64,000 nt of DNA. Origin: Excoecaria cochinchinensis (Eukaryota > Streptophyta > Magnoliopsida > Malpighiales > Euphorbiaceae). Location of the stretch: NCBI GenBank assembly GCA_947683425.1, contig CANTUQ010000031.1, positions 8,877,001 through 8,941,000 on the forward strand, given 5' to 3'. This document shows, in pieces, positions 1 to 11,875 of the stretch. A program made the translations under genes and the position numbers. Positions within the stretch are counted from its first letter, which is position 1. Each line of letters begins with the position of its first letter. Under the pieces are notes generated by a model. The model was not told the DNA's origin and made no database searches. It saw only the letters and a list, made by a program, of their open reading frames with translations.

Positions 1-374
1 TGAGGTTTGGGAGTTTATGTGTTTTTGATGTATCTGGTTTCTAAATTGAATTTCTGGAAATTTGAGTTGTGTAATATGTTTAAATGCATGTGTTTAGTTG
101 AGCTTTGTTATATGTATGATTTGTTAGATGTATTTTAACATATGGAAGTTGAAGTGAGGGTTTGTATGAGTTTAGAACTAAATTCTGGGTTTATTATCTT
201 GGTTGTGAATTCTTGCCAATTTAATTGTTTCTAGTAAGTATAAATTGTTATGAATATGATTATAAGCATGCATTGTAGTGAAATTGAAGTTTGGTTTGAG
301 TTGCATCCTTGAAGTTTGAGTTTTGAATGGTTGTGGTTGGAGGGAGAGATGAGTAGATCGGCAGTAGGGGTGAG

Positions 375-690
375 GAGCTCGTCTCTGTCGCGAGCATGAT
401 AGAGTTCGATCATCCGAACTCCTGCCAAAGCACTCTCTGTCATGAGCACGACTTTGGATACGAGCACGACAGTGAGCTCTAGCTGAGCTCCTACCTAGCA
501 AGGCTTCCTCGTGATTGCGCCTACGTGCTCGAGAGCGAGGGCGACCTACCGCTCTCTGTCGCGAGAGTGACTCCGATTGCGAGCGCGACAAAGACCTACT
601 TTTGTGCCTTTTATGAGTGTAAAGCTTGTCGCAAGCGCGACTTTGGGTGAGCTTCGCCTCTATCGCGGGCACAACGGGTCGTCGCTAGCG
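375..690. repeat. CpG-rich palindrome cluster in LTR A
   Basis: Repeated short inverted motifs of the type CTGTCGCGAG / GCGCGACA are scattered over about 300 bp in an otherwise AT-rich LTR. The same kind of cluster sits at the equivalent place in the LTRs at 34083-34250 and 47625-47905. It is a cis element or expanding repeat; no protein is encoded. Confidence 0.6.
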
Positions 691-983
691 CGACCCTCCC
701 TTGTGCTTCAAAAAATGTTTTATTTATGGTACTTTGCATGGTTTCTCACTCTTATGAGGGTTATGATTTTAATTGTTCAAGATAGTGTTTTGTACTTTAT
801 TTATGCTCACCTTGATATTCAATTATGTTTAGTGATGTGATTATTGGTTAGTGTAAAGTTGAGTGTTATGATGGAATGTAATTGCGTAAGCCTGAATGGT
901 CATAGTAGTAGATAGATAAGCATGCTTATAAAGGGCTAGTGATTGCAGCTGCAAGTGTTTGACCCCATTTGGGTATAATGTTT

Positions 984-1060
984 GATACCTTCGGGTATCC
1001 AAAAGTTTTTAAAATGTTTTGAGACTTCGGTCTCCAGTGTTTGATACTGTTCACAGTATC
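984..1060 (+). other. Three consecutive perfect hairpins in LTR A
   Basis: Three stem-loops lie in 77 bp: 984-999 GATACC-TTCG-GGTATC, 1021-1034 GAGAC-TTCG-GTCTC, and 1043-1060 GATACTG-TTCA-CAGTATC. The first two have the cUUCGg tetraloop known to be exceptionally stable in RNA. Related LTRs keep the stems while varying the loops. A structured element in the retrotransposon RNA is inferred; its function is unknown. Confidence 0.65.
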
Positions 1061-1390
1061 CAGTGTACCTGTATCCACCACCCATGTAAATTCAAGCTAG
1101 TGTTTTGAGATTATACTGGGATTTACATTCAAAGATGTGTATATGTATATGAGTACTGCTTGCAGTAGTGATTTGCCTTTATACATTTTCTCTGATAATC
1201 TTTTTGATTTAATGGATATTCCCTTATGATTTATTTCTATTAATCATTTTGTTTGAATGAACATGCTTATAACATTACTTGCTTTATATTTGGAGTGATT
1301 AAAGTATGATGATACATATGAACTTCACATGCTCTCCATATGTGTACGTTTGAGTGAATGTTATTATGTGTGTATATGTTTTCTATTCCT

Positions 1391-1418
1391 CCCCACTAAG
1401 CATTATCGCTTAACACGT
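1391..1418 (+). other. Conserved CCCCACTAAGC..GCTTA stem motif
   Basis: A short inverted repeat (AAGC-NNNN-GCTT core) follows CCCCACT, about 350 bp before the LTR end. Equivalent motifs occur at 14053, 41401, 46956 and 50920 in other LTR families, each followed by a GTG(T/C)AGGT-like sequence or a diverged version of it. Confidence 0.6.
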
Positions 1419-1740
1419 GTGTTTTCCCTTATAGGTGGCAGGTTCGTTCGGCGTGTTGCATCTGCAGGTCGGCCACTAGGAGTTAGAGTTGATTTCTTTT
1501 TGTACTTTGCTCTTGTATTTTGTATATATAATTGTATAGAATACGTTTTGTATAAGTTATGTGTATGTAACTGTTATTCGGATCCTTTTGTAATTTTATG
1601 ATTAGTGCATATTTTCGATTTATGTAATGAAGTTTTCGTTTTTGTTTTATTTTATTGTTTTCGCTTTAGTATACATGGGTATGCTTTTGTCCTGTTGTGT
1701 GTGAGCCTCAATATCCTCCCAAGGGGTATTGGGGTGTTAC

Positions 1741-2176
1741 GGAACACATAAGGACCCAAACGGGATCCGAAACACATAGGCTGCAGCGACAGAGGACCCT
1801 ATAGGCATGCTTATCTATCCACGACTTGATATTTGCAGGCTATTGTTCATTAAAATCAGTTTGCTCAAATTGCAAAACTAAGAGTATTCGATCACCAAAA
1901 ATTATTATCATTCAAGAACCAATCGTAATAAACCATTCAATTTCCATCATATCCAATTAAATTGTATATATAAATTCATAATATAATCCCATGAATGCTT
2001 TTAGTTTAGCAAATAATTTCACATTAAATTTATAATTAAAATCACGTGGCAAACTCATACAATAATTATGCATAACATAAGAATTATACAATTTAATTAA
2101 ATCACAATAATTATTTTATATATGTATATATATATTCCATATTAAATTACCATAATTATTACATATATATATATAT
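1741..2176 (-). repeat. AT-rich fragment, probably minus-oriented LTR
   Basis: No ORF is present. It contains GCATGCTTATCTATCCAC, the reverse complement of a block found in the Tekay-like LTRs, so it looks like the 3' part of a minus-oriented LTR. The rest is AT-rich with TATATA runs. It continues after the solo LTR, at 3692-4090. Confidence 0.45.
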
Positions 2177-3686
2177 TGTAACACCCCACTACCCCTTTGG
2201 AGGATATCGGAGAGCCACACGCAAGTACGAAAGCATAAATATACAAACTACATACATACATTATAGCAAAAGGAAAAAAAAAAAGAAAATCATAATACAA
2301 AAACATACTCCTCATATATATATATATATCAAAATATTCATGAATCTATTAAGTTACTGACCTCTATTCAATTCAAGTATTAACAAAGCAAACCATGTAT
2401 AGCATACTAATAATTCATGTATAAACTCGTAAACAAAGAGTACTCATAGTATCAAGAAGGGTCACGCTTGTGACAAAGAGCTAGATTGCTTCTGTCATGC
2501 CCGCGCTCACAACTGAAGCCAAAAGGGCCTCGGACACGCTCACACTCGCATGAGAGCCCACAATAGACAATCAGCCCGACTGCAGCTTAACAACTGAACT
2601 CTCTGTCGCGCTCACGACAGAACCGATCTTCGCAGTCGCATGTTGGTCAACACAACTCTATTCAAGCCAATTTACACACACAATACTCTAATCACATGCA
2701 CTCTAATATGCACATAATCATCAGATCACACATTCACTACACAATATTCATCAATAACAAATCATATTCAATCTAACAACTAAGAGAGCTGTTGAACTAT
2801 ATCAAAGCCCTCAAATTCCTAATCATTAATCATGCATCTAAAGACCAATCAAGTATAATAATAGCTCAATAACATGCATCAAACAAGCCACACACGATCC
2901 CTACCTCAAAATTAGCTTGACCACTATCTCTTCTTCAGCTCAAATCTTTTCCTTGCCCTTGTCTTTCGTCTTGCCAATAGCTTCCATGCACCAAAATCAC
3001 CCAAACAAACACTTAATCCATTTACTCATTTTACTTTAAGTTAAAAACAGAAATGCAACAAGCAAAAGATCTTGATCCGAAAATCCATCCCTTACCTCTT
3101 TGAACTCACTACAAAACCCTCACTACACTCTTCAAGCAAATCCAAGAAAAAGCTTAACTTGAGGTGCTCAAATGGAAGAGAAGAAGAAACACGAGAGGAA
3201 GAACAAAAGAAAGAGAAGAAGAACCAAAAGAAACCCAATACAGAAAGTGAAGAACAAAAGGAAGAGGAAAACGGACCAACTAAACCATTCAAGGTCACCT
3301 CTAATTAAAAGCCACCCACTCACATTAATGGCCACCAAGATGCATTTAGGTCCCCAAAACATAATTCACTTAATTATTATTATGCTCTAGACCAGGTGTC
3401 CATCTCCCAAAGCTGCCACATGTCCAAACTCTAATAAAAATCCACTAAATCCAGCTTTTGTTGGATTTTCGCAAGAATGTTCTGTCGCACTCGTGACCAA
3501 TGTCGCACTCACAACAGAACCCTTGCTCAATCCACCTATGCATCCACTTGGACAAACTCTTTCAAACAAATTTCTTTCCTTAATTATCTTATATACTCTT
3601 TCAATTATGTCCTCTTACTCATACACTCCTAAATACTCAACCAAAAATAGTGCAAATCCTACTAGCATCCAAATCAGGTTGTTACA
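2177..3686 (-). mobile_element. Solo LTR, Tekay-like family B
   Basis: A 1,510-bp sequence running on the minus strand from TGTAACAACC to GGGGTGTTACA. It is flanked by TATAT on both sides (2172-2176 and 3687-3691), which fits a 5-bp target duplication, although the site is a TA repeat and so less decisive. It contains a degenerate CTGTCGCG palindrome cluster (about 2480-2660 and 3480-3520) and a purine-rich tract at 3170-3290. No internal region, so it is a recombination-derived solo LTR. Confidence 0.75.
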
Positions 3687-3691
3687 TATAT

Positions 3692-4090
3692 ATATATAAA
3701 TGTCATATATAAATTTACTTTGTCTTATTTGTGCATTGGAAATGCACAATTGAACAATTGAATAAAAGTGGCATACAAACTAAAGGAAACAAAAGAAAGG
3801 GGCTGAAGAGCTGTCATAAGTCGTCACTCATGTGATGACTCCTGACAGAGGCATCCTGTGCCGAGTCGTCACAACAGCCTTTGGTGCCTAGTTTGGATAA
3901 GCTAGCAAATGGCATTTTTTGCCAAAGCGGTCTCTTAAAAAATGTTCCTCTAGATGATAAATTTCTAATGGCAGAAATTTTAGCTCATTTGGACATCTAA
4001 AACTCCAAATATGTCTCAAACAACCCAAACAGCTTTCATAACTCTGATAAAATAAAAATCCTTCTGTTTTGGCTATTTTTGATACACTTA
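3692..4090 (-). repeat. Continuation of the interrupted LTR-derived fragment
   Basis: Non-coding sequence joining the solo-LTR insertion point to the tandem array. It holds a GTCGTCAC/GTGATGAC palindrome cluster at 3818-3870, as seen in other LTRs, and runs directly into the first array unit without a boundary. Confidence 0.4.
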
Positions 4091-7000
4091 AAGCTAGAAT
4101 TAGCTCTAGATTTCTTCTAAACATATCAAGCTATATATCTTAGCTTTCCAACCTAACTAGAATCACATGATTTAGAGACCAAAACTCCACTTATATCCAA
4201 AACAAGTAACAAAGGTCAGGCTGGAATTTTAGCAGAGTTTCCCCTTGAAACTCCACATGCACAAATTAGCCAAGTCAGTACTATAATCACAACAATTTCA
4301 ACTCAATTCAATCCAAATCAATCATACATACTTCAATTATAGAAATTTATCAATATACACACAAAACATATCAATTTCCCAAACCTTTCTCCTTTATTCT
4401 TCTTTAGCTTCAATTTGCTCCTCTTTCACCAATCTTCGCCTTTCCTTTTTCTCCACTAGCCTTTTCCACTACAAATACACGATGGATCAACAATAACACA
4501 AAGTTCACAAATTACAACCCCTAAACCCATGGTAGAAGAAGAGGAGAAGAAAATAGTCACTAGCTTACCTCTTTAAGCTTGCACACACACTTGAATTTAA
4601 CTTAGCTAACTTGCGTGGCAATAGAGTAACAAATACATGGAGGTTTGAATGGGTTTTGAGAGAAAAGGAATGGCTGAAACGGGAAGGAAAGAGGGACAGA
4701 TTTTTGCTCCCAATTTCCACTAACTTTATGGTTTATAAAGCCATGAAATCTCCTTCCTTATCCTCTTTTAACCTAAAGCACCCAATTGTCAACTTGTGAT
4801 TGGTCTTCCTATCAAGTTCTCCTTGTAGTCCTTTAACTCCTTATAAATCATGTATTAGCCACTTAAAAAAATTAATTTCATGCATTAACATATCAAACTT
4901 CTTATTTTATGCATTTAAGTCCATAAGGGTTAAATGACAATTTTAACCCTATCTTTTCAATTAATACCAGTTATGTCCCTAACATACACACTTGACCAAA
5001 AACACAACCTAAGCCACTTTTGTACCCCAATGCTGTCCAAACAACTAGGGTACAAGTCGGGGCCATACAGGATCCACTCCAAGCAAAAGTTAGGCACAGG
5101 GTTATGTAAAAATTCGAAAAGGACGCATTAAAGCTAGAATTAGCTCTAGATTTCTTCTAAACATATTTAGCTATATATCTTAGCTTTCTAACCCAACTAG
5201 AAACACACGATTTGGAGTCAAAAACTCCACTTATACCAAAAATAAGTAACAAAGGTCAGGCTGGAATTTTAGTAGAGTTTCCCCTTGAAACTCCACATGC
5301 ATAAATTAGCCAAGTTAGTACCATAATCACAACAATTTCAACTCAATTCAATCCAAATCAATCATACATACTTCAATTATAGAAATTTATCAATATACAC
5401 ACAAAACATATCAATTTCCCAAACCTTTCTCCTTTATTCTTCTTTAGCTTCAATTGGCTCCTTTTTCACCAATCTTCTCCTTTCCTTTTTCTCCACTAGC
5501 CTTTTCCACTACGAATACACCATGGATCAACAATAACACAAAGTTCATAAATTACAACCCCTAGACCCATGGTAGAAAAAGAGGAGAAGAAAATAGTCAC
5601 TAGCTTACCTCTTTAAGCTTGCACACACACTTGAATTTAACTTAGCTAACTTGAGTGGCAATAGAGTAACAAATACATGGAGGTTTGAATGGGTTTTGAG
5701 AGAAAAGGAATAGTTGAAACGGGAAGGAAAGAGCTCCCAATTTCCACTAACTTTATGGTTTATAAAGCCATGAAATCTCCTTCCTTATCCTCTTTTAACC
5801 CAAACCACCCAATTGTCAACTTATGATTGGTCTTCCTATCAAGTTCTCCTTTTAGTCCTTTGACTCCTCATAAATCATGTATTACCCACTTAAATAAATT
5901 AATTTCATGCATTAACATATCAAACTTCTTATTTTATGCATTTAAGTCCATAAGGGTTAAATGATAATTTTAACCCTAACTTTTTAATTCATACCAGTTA
6001 TGACCCTAACACACAAACTTGACCAAAAACACAACCTAAGCCACTTTTGCACCCCAATGGTGTTCAAACGACTAGGGTAAGTGTCAGGGCCATACAGGAT
6101 CCACTCCAAGCAAAAGTTAGGCACAGGTTTATGTAAAAATTAGAAAAAGACGCATTAAAGATAGAATTAGCTCTAGATTTCTTCTAAACATATCTAGCTA
6201 TATATCTTAGCTTTCCAACACAAATAGAATCACACGATTTGGAGTCAAAAACTCCACTTATACCCAAAATAAGTAACAAAGGTCAGGCTGGAATTTTAGC
6301 AGAGTTTCCCTTTAAAACTCCACATGCCCAAATTATCCAAGTCAGTACTATAATCACAACAATTTAAACTCAATTCAATCCAAATCAATCATACATACTT
6401 CAATTATAAAAATTTATCAATATACACACAAAACATATCAATTTCCCAAACCTTTCTCCTTTATTCTTCTTTAGCTTTAATTGGCTCCTCTTTCACCAAT
6501 CTTCTCCTTTCCTTTTGCTCCACTAGCCTTTTCCACTACAAATACACCATGGATCAACAATAACAAAAAGTTCACAAATTACAACCCCTAAACCCATGGT
6601 AGAAAAAAGAGGAGAAGAAAATAGTCACTAGCTTACCTCTTTAAGCTTGCACACACACTTGAATTTAACTTAGCTAACTTGAGTGGCAATAGAGTAACAA
6701 ATACATGGAGGTTTGAATGGGTTTTGAGAGAAAAGGAATGCTTGAAACGGGAAGGAAAGAGGGACAGATTTTTGCTCCCAATTTCCATTAACTTTATTGT
6801 TTATAAAGCCATGAAATCTCCTTCCTTATCCTCTTTTAATCCAAACCACCCAATTGTCAACTTGTGATTGGTCTTCCTATCAAGTTCTCCTTTTAGTCCT
6901 TTGACTCCTCATAAATCATGCATTAGCAACTTAAATAAATTAATTTCATGCTTTAACATATCAAACTTCTTCTTTTATGCATTTATGTCCATAAGGGTTA

Positions 7001-9268
7001 AATGACAATTTTAACCCTAACTTTTCAATTAATACCAGTTATGACCCTAACATACACACTTGACCAAAAACCCAACCTAAGCCACTTTTGTACCCCAATG
7101 GTGTTCAAATGACCAGGGTACAAGTCGGGGCCATACAGGATCCACTCCAAGCAAAAGTTAGGCACAGGGTTATATAAAAATTCAAAAATGACGCATTAAA
7201 GCTAGTATTAGCTCTAGATTTGTTCTAAACATATCTAACTATATATCTTAGCTTTCCAACCCAACTAGAATCACACGATTTGAAGTCCAAAACTCTACTT
7301 ATACCTAAAATAAGTAACAAAGGTCAGGCTAGAATTTTAGCAGAGTTTCCCCTTAAAACTACACATGCCCAAATTAGACAAGTCAGTACTATAATCACAA
7401 CAATTTCAACTCAATTCAATTCAAAGCAATCATACATACTTCAATTAAAATTTATCAATATCCACACAAAACATATCAATTTCCCAAACCTTTCTCCTTT
7501 GTTCTTCTTTAGCTTCAATTGGCTCCTCTTTCAGCAATCCTCTCCTTTCCTTTTGCTCCACTAGCCTTTTCCACTACAAATACACCATGGATCAACAATA
7601 ACACAAAGTTCACAAATTACAACCCCTAGACCCATGGTAGAAAAAGAGGAGAAGAAAATAGTCACTAGCTTACCTCTTTAAGCTTGCACACACACTTGAA
7701 TTTAACTTAGCTAACTTGAGTGGCAATAGAGTAACAAATACATAGAGGTTTGAATGGGTTTTGAGAGAAAAGGAATGGTTGAAACGGGAATGAAAGAGAG
7801 ACAGATTTTTGTTCCCAATTTCCACTAACTTTATGGTTTATAAAGCCATGAAATCTCCTTCCTTATCCTCTTTTAACCTAAACCACCCAATTGTCAACTT
7901 GTGATTGGTCTTCCTATCAAGTTCTCCTTTTAGTCCTTTGACTCCTCATAAATCATGTATTAGGCACTTAAATAAATTAATTTCATGCATTAATATATCA
8001 AACTTCTTATTTTATGCATTTAAGTCCATAAGGGTTAAATGACAATTTTAACCCTAACTTTTCAATTAATACCAGTTATGTACCTGACATACACACTTGA
8101 CCAAAAACACAACCTAAGACACTTTTGTACCCCAATGGTGTTCAAACGACTAGGGTGCAAGTCGGGGCCATACAGGATCCACTCCAAGCAAAAGTTAGGC
8201 ACAGGGTTATATAAAAATTCAAAAATGACGCATTAAAGCTAGTATTAGCTGTAGATTTCTTCTAAACATATCTAGCTATATATCTTAGCTTTCTAACCCA
8301 ACTAGAATCACACGATTTGGAGTCCAAAACTCACTTATACCCAAAACAAGTAACAAAGGTTAGGCTAGAATTTTAGCAGAGTTTCCCCTTGAAACTCCAC
8401 ATGCCCAAATTAGACAAGTCAGTACTATAATCATAACAATTTCAACTCAATTCATTCCAAATCAATCATACATACTTCAATTATAGAAATTTATCAATAT
8501 CCACACAAAACATATCAATTTCCCAAACCTTTCTCCTTTATTCTTTTTTAGCTTCAATTAGCTCCTCTTTCACCAATCTTCTCTTTCCTTTTGCTCCACT
8601 AGCCTTTTCCATTACAAATACACCATGGATCAACAATAACACAAAGTTCACAAATTACAACCCCTAGACCCATGGTAGAAGAAGAGGAGAAGAAAAAAGT
8701 CACTAGCTTACCTCTTTAAGCTTGCACACACACTTGAATTTAACTTGGCTAACTTGCGTGGCAATAGAGTAACAAATACATGGAGGTTTGAATGGGTTTT
8801 GAGAGAAAAGGAATGGCTAAAACGGGAAGGAAAGAGGGACAGAGTTTTGCTCGCAATTTCCACTAACTTTATGGTTTATAAAGCCGTGAAATCTCCTTCC
8901 TTATCCTCTTTTAACCTAAACCATCCAATTGTCAACTTGTGATTAGTCTTCCTATCAAGTTCTCCTTTTTGTCCTCATAAATCATGTTACATGTACTAGC
9001 CACTTAAATAAATTAATTTCATGCATTAACATATCAAACTTCTTATTTTATGCATTTAAGTCCATAAGGGTTAAATGACAATTTTAACCCTAATTTTTCA
9101 ATTAATAACAGTTATGTCCCTAATACACACACTTGACCAAAAATACAACCTAAGCCACTTTTATACCCCAATGGTGTTCAAACGACTAAGGTACAAGTTG
9201 GGGCCATACAGGATCCACTCCAATCAAAAGCTAGGCATGGGGTTATGTACAAATTCGAAAAGGATGCA
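4091..9268. repeat. Five tandem copies of a ~1.04 kb LTR-derived unit
   Basis: Head-to-tail units start at 4091, 5131, 6158, 7199 and 8236 (lengths about 1040, 1027, 1041, 1037 and 1033), each opening with AAG(C/A)TAG(A/T)ATTAGCT. The copies are very similar, with scattered substitutions and small indels. Inside each unit the minus strand shows LTR-like features: a TTATAAA promoter-like box and a following leader of the style seen in the Tekay-like LTRs. Each unit ends with about 50 bp that resembles Tat1 around 26565-26620 (antisense-gene intron). Amplification of an LTR-plus-Tat junction is inferred. Short ORFs repeating across units are by-products. Confidence 0.8.
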
Positions 9269-9679
9269 CTTTACCGCTAATAAAAGCTAGTGTGAAAATT
9301 CATAAGGGACGTACTACCTTCAAATAATGACTATTGATACCTAGAGCAATAAGGAAGTTGTTTGTAAAGAAGATGAATGAGTAATCTCCCTTCAGATGGA
9401 TAAAAAACACTCACAACACACAAGAATTAGCAAAGGGATAATTGCAGCTCAACGTCGGTACTCACTCATGCTGGACAATCATATCAAGATAAGGTCCACA
9501 CAAGAGTCCTTTCTATAGAAGACAAAAGTCCTTCCGATAGGTAACCAAAGATTTGCCACTAAAATCAAGAAGCGAAGGGGAAATTCAACATCATGACAAG
9601 TTGGCGTCAATCATACCACTTCATCCAAGCATTAACACATCGACATGCTGACAGTAACTACCCCTTCACAGTAACCAAT

Positions 9680-10240
9680 CCAATCCTTCAGGGGGCAAAA
9701 GTTCTTTAGGGAACATCCAACATCCTTCAGGAGGCAATCGTTTTTCAGGGAACATCCAATGTCCTTCATTGGGCATACATTCGTTCTTCAGGGAATAACC
9801 AATCTAGTCCTTCAGGGGGCAATCGTTCTTTAGGGAACATACAAACGTCCTTCAGGGTGCATCCATTCTTTAGGGAATATTCAATCCAGTCCTTCAGGGG
9901 GCAACAGTTATTCAGGGGGCAATCATTCTTTAGGGAACATCCAATGTCCTTTACTAGGCATACATCCGTTCTTCAGGGAACAACCAATCTAGTCCTTCAG
10001 GGGGCAATTGTTCTTTAGGGAACATAGAAACGTCCTTTAGGGTGCATCCATTCTTCAGCGAATATTCAATCCAGTCCTTCAGGGGGCAATAGTTCTTCAG
10101 GGAACAATCAATCCAAGCTTTCAGGGGGCAACCATCCTTTAGGGGGCAACCATCCTTCGAGGGGTAATCATCTTTTAGGGGAAAGTCTGACATCAAACCA
10201 CTGCCCTTCAGAGGGCAATTCGACATCAGCATCAACTCAA
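9680..10240 (+). repeat. CCTTCAGGGGGCAA minisatellite with 185-bp higher-order period
   Basis: Short alternating motifs (TCCTTCAGGGGGCAATC / TTCTTTAGGGAACATCC) of about 35 bp repeat across the region. Two blocks, starting at 9773 and 9958, repeat the same order of variants, giving a 185-bp higher-order unit. Tandem repeats before the 3' LTR are known for Tat-lineage elements. Confidence 0.75.
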
Positions 10241-10298
10241 AATTGAGGGTAATTCGACATCCGCCTCTTTCCTTTAGTCTGAATTTTGTCCCACCTAG

Positions 10299-10335
10299 GC
10301 ACTAGTGCACTAGCCTCTCCAAAATTAGGGGCAAC
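10299..10335 (+). promoter_or_regulatory. Tat3 polypurine tract with upstream palindrome
   Basis: The palindrome GCACTAGTGC (10299-10308) precedes AAAATTAGGGGCAAC, the plus-strand primer tract, immediately before the LTR start. The same arrangement occurs at 31264-31300 and 62204-62240. Confidence 0.7.
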
Positions 10336-11867
10336 TATACACACTAGGTCCCAAGGTAGCCCATATACAGTTAGCCGATAAGGATGCTGATGCCTGTTTT
10401 CACAGGTGGAGAATTGAAAATGCCCATATTCTTCCTTGGATTTCATACATTTTAGAAGTGTCCCGTTGATTTTATCCTTGGTGTCTTTCGAGGGGCTTAG
10501 AAAAGGTTTTAAAAGCAAAATTTTGAGTTTTTAGCCAACAGATGGCCGTCAGTCATCAAGTGACAGCCCTTTTTTTCTTTTTTCCTTGCTCGCCTCTCGT
10601 TGGGACTGCCCTTGCGCCCGTCTATGGATGTTGAGTGGCATGTACAAAATTTTTAAGTTCGTTTGAGAGACGCTCATCTGTCACAATTCTGCAGAACAAA
10701 GTCAGTTTTTGCGGCGATTAATTAATGAGGGAGATTTGATTCCCTTATTAGATCTGAAAAGGAGGGGCAAGTGGGTTCACCCCTTAAAAGGTGTGAGAAA
10801 CTTGGATTTGAGGGGCTGCTTAGTTTTTCTGGGGTTTTTTTGGGATTTGTTGGGTAATTAGGAAAAGAAAAGAAAAGAAAGAAAGAGAGATCCAGAAAAA
10901 TAAAGAGAAAAAGAAAGAAAAGGAAGAAGGCAAAACTCCTTTCTCATAAGATTCTCCCATTTCTTCCATATTTTCTTAACAAATCATATAGCAGAAAGGA
11001 GGTTTTGAGCTAGAAAAACAATATCTTGGCTCAAATCCTTCATTTCCAATAAAATACAGTAAAAGGTTTTAGAGGAGAAAAATAGAGTTTCTTTGATTTT
11101 TATTCCAACTTGAAATCCAAAGGAGATTGCAAGCATACTTTCAATCTTTAAAAAAACAAAACAACCTGATGGTATTATTATGGGCTCCATCTCTTGTTTT
11201 ATCACTATTTGAGCATTATGTAGTTTTTTGGTTTATTTATTTCAAATATGTGATTTTTTGTGATTTTCATTTTTTTTATCAGTTTGAATATGTTTCTAAA
11301 CACTTAGAGGTGATCTTGATGTGTTTTTAGTCATTTGTATGTATGATTTTGGATGTTAGTGTGAAAATAGTTTAAATAGTGTGTTTTAATGGAGTTTCCT
11401 ACTTGATTTCTGCATTATGCGGGTGACAAACGGGGGGACAAGCTTAAAGATGCTCATCACTCATAGCGACCAACTGGGACATAATGCGACTTCCCTTCCC
11501 ATCTATTGCTCCTTTTTTGCCCGTCTCTCCTTTATTGTGCCCGTCTATGGACTCCTTTTTTGCCGTTTTTAAATTATTTTCCTATTATTTCCTTTTCTTT
11601 TACATTACCCTTCCATGATTAAGTTTATTTCCTTATTTTTCCCTTGATATATATGTATTTTATGTTATTAATATGTCATTATCATGCCTTTTATATTTTT
11701 AACATGTGATCTTTACTTGTTTATTAGGTGTTTTCTTTTGTTTTAATGTCTATCTTTTATTAATAATGTTCAATACTAATTTATCTGTTTCTTTTCGTCT
11801 TCGTGGACTAAAATACCCTCGTATATTTATGAGCTTATTCACGAGCCAAGATTTGGTGACCAGGATG

Positions 11868-11875
11868 TATAAATA
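11868..11875 (+). promoter_or_regulatory. TATA box of the Tat3 LTR
   Basis: TATAAATA occurs about 1.5 kb into the LTR, at the U3/R position expected from the other Tat LTRs. Confidence 0.5.

Larger units (their letters stand above)
1..1740 (+). mobile_element. 3' part of a Tekay/Del-like LTR (family A)
   Basis: This is the downstream part of a plus-oriented LTR whose 5' end lies outside the window. It contains the same ordered modules as the other Tekay-like LTRs here: a CpG palindrome cluster, a block of small hairpins, a CCTGAAT block, the AAGC..GCTT stem, and a terminal GGGGTGTTAC. The expected final CA is CG here, and no primer binding site follows, so it is a solo or truncated copy. No coding sequence was seen. 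Family assignment is inferred from the complete gag-containing relative at 46604-53144. Confidence 0.7.
9269..10335 (+). mobile_element. 3' untranslated region of a Tat element (Tat3)
   Basis: About 9240-9350 matches the region of Tat1 at 26565-26690 (GTGTGAAAATTCATAAGGGACG and neighbours). The stretch then passes through a minisatellite to a polypurine tract and LTR. No gag-pol remains in the window, so only the tail of Tat3 is visible. Confidence 0.65.

Noticed and set aside
3072..3390. Lysine/glutamate-rich ORFs
   Set aside because: They arise from an AAGAAGAGG purine tract in the family-B LTR; opposite frames are equally open.
4611..8942. Recurring ~62-codon ORF in the tandem units
   Set aside because: Similar only because the DNA is repeated; it is lost in some units and lies across an LTR promoter-like region.
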